A stretch of 64,000 nt of DNA from Bordetella sp. GTDB taxonomy: Bacteria; Pseudomonadota; Alphaproteobacteria; Caulobacterales; Caulobacteraceae. The position numbers were made by a program, and so were the translations under genes. Below, one piece after another: positions 63,850 through 64,000 of this stretch. The stretch is from assembly GCA_017308115.1 (NCBI GenBank), contig JAFKFS010000015.1, positions 1 through 64,000 on the forward strand. Reading direction: 5' to 3'. Within the stretch, counting starts at the first letter, position 1, and each line of letters starts with the position of its first letter. A model generated the notes under the pieces. It did no database searches. It was not told the origin of the DNA and saw only the letters and a program-made list of their open reading frames with translations.

Positions 63850-64000
63850 ATGAACCCAGGCTGGACCGAAGACCGCGTCGGCGCGCTGAAGAAGCTGTGG
63901 CTGGAAGGCCAGTCAGCGAGCCAGATCGCCAAGGCCCTGGGCGGCGGCGTGACCCGCAACGCCGTGATCGGCAAGGTGCACCGCCTGGGCCTGTCGGGCC
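63850..64000 (+). CDS. gcrA: Cell-cycle regulator GcrA (partial, N-terminus only)
   Basis: 50 residues are visible: MNPGWTEDRVGALKKLWLEG, then [20 protein letters not shown], then GKVHRLGLSG. This is the N-terminal DNA-binding domain of GcrA, which binds near methylated GANTC sites and sigma-70 to regulate cell-cycle genes. The sequence is near-universal in Caulobacterales, which places this genome there. The rest is beyond the window. The preceding region has the expected control elements. Confidence 0.97.
   Translation, partial: MNPGWTEDRVGALKKLWLEGQSASQIAKALGGGVTRNAVIGKVHRLGLSG

Overview
The window is high-GC alphaproteobacterial chromosome, most likely Caulobacterales and probably Brevundimonas. 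The evidence is the start of gcrA at the right edge with GANTC (CcrM) sites upstream, a PodJ-type polarity protein, an FzlA-type glutathione-S-transferase-fold division protein, and several families of short palindromic intergenic repeats. Species is not determinable from the sequence alone. Genes are dense, often with ATGA/GTGA overlaps. I see no rRNA, insertion sequence, prophage or CRISPR array.

Region 1 (1-5523) is the most unusual part. A Crp/Fnr-type regulator is followed by an outer-membrane barrel with an N-terminal coiled coil. Facing it is a four-gene minus-strand operon: an Asn/Ser/Asp-rich repeat protein, a small exported protein, an exported C39-type cysteine peptidase, and another exported protein. 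The layout resembles the Pseudomonas Fap functional-amyloid system (FapC/FapB repeats, FapD C39 peptidase, FapF pore). Two of the exported proteins carry a 12-residue double-glycine-like motif of the kind C39 peptidases cleave, and all three share a C-terminal module. I regard this as a divergent, possibly undescribed fibre or export system.

Region 2 (5856-24723) holds lepA, a DUF3883 nuclease-like gene interrupted by a palindromic repeat, an M16 peptidase, a NYN-LOTUS protein, a tandem paralogue pair whose second copy is frameshifted, cobT with a phytase-like lipoprotein, coq7, dsbB, a DedA-type protein, hppD and a FAH-family protein (tyrosine breakdown), and an exported isoaspartyl peptidase.

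Region 3 (24796-36311) starts with tRNA-Leu(CAA). A TetR-controlled efflux operon (TetR, DHA2-type MFS, HlyD adaptor) has a perfect palindrome in its promoter. It is followed by a Bcr/CflA-type MFS pump, an M1 aminopeptidase lipoprotein, an exported amidohydrolase, an NDUFA9-like protein and uppP.

Region 4 (36440-52040) includes a CDF metal transporter, fzlA, queG, an FKBP lipoprotein, ilvA, a LuxR regulator, a dicarboxylate/amino-acid symporter, a large M14 peptidase, tRNA-Gly(CCC), a TraB/GumN protein, an XRE-membrane-protein pair with a candidate operator, rmuC and prfA.

Region 5 (52227-64000) has a receiver-domain protein, two TSUP exporters (one coupled to a TIGR02186-type protein), podJ, a pyridoxamine-phosphate-oxidase-like stress protein, argD-argF, an M28 peptidase, an ABC-2 permease and the start of gcrA. 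Cell-envelope, polarity and cell-cycle functions (uppP, fzlA, podJ, gcrA) recur through the right half.
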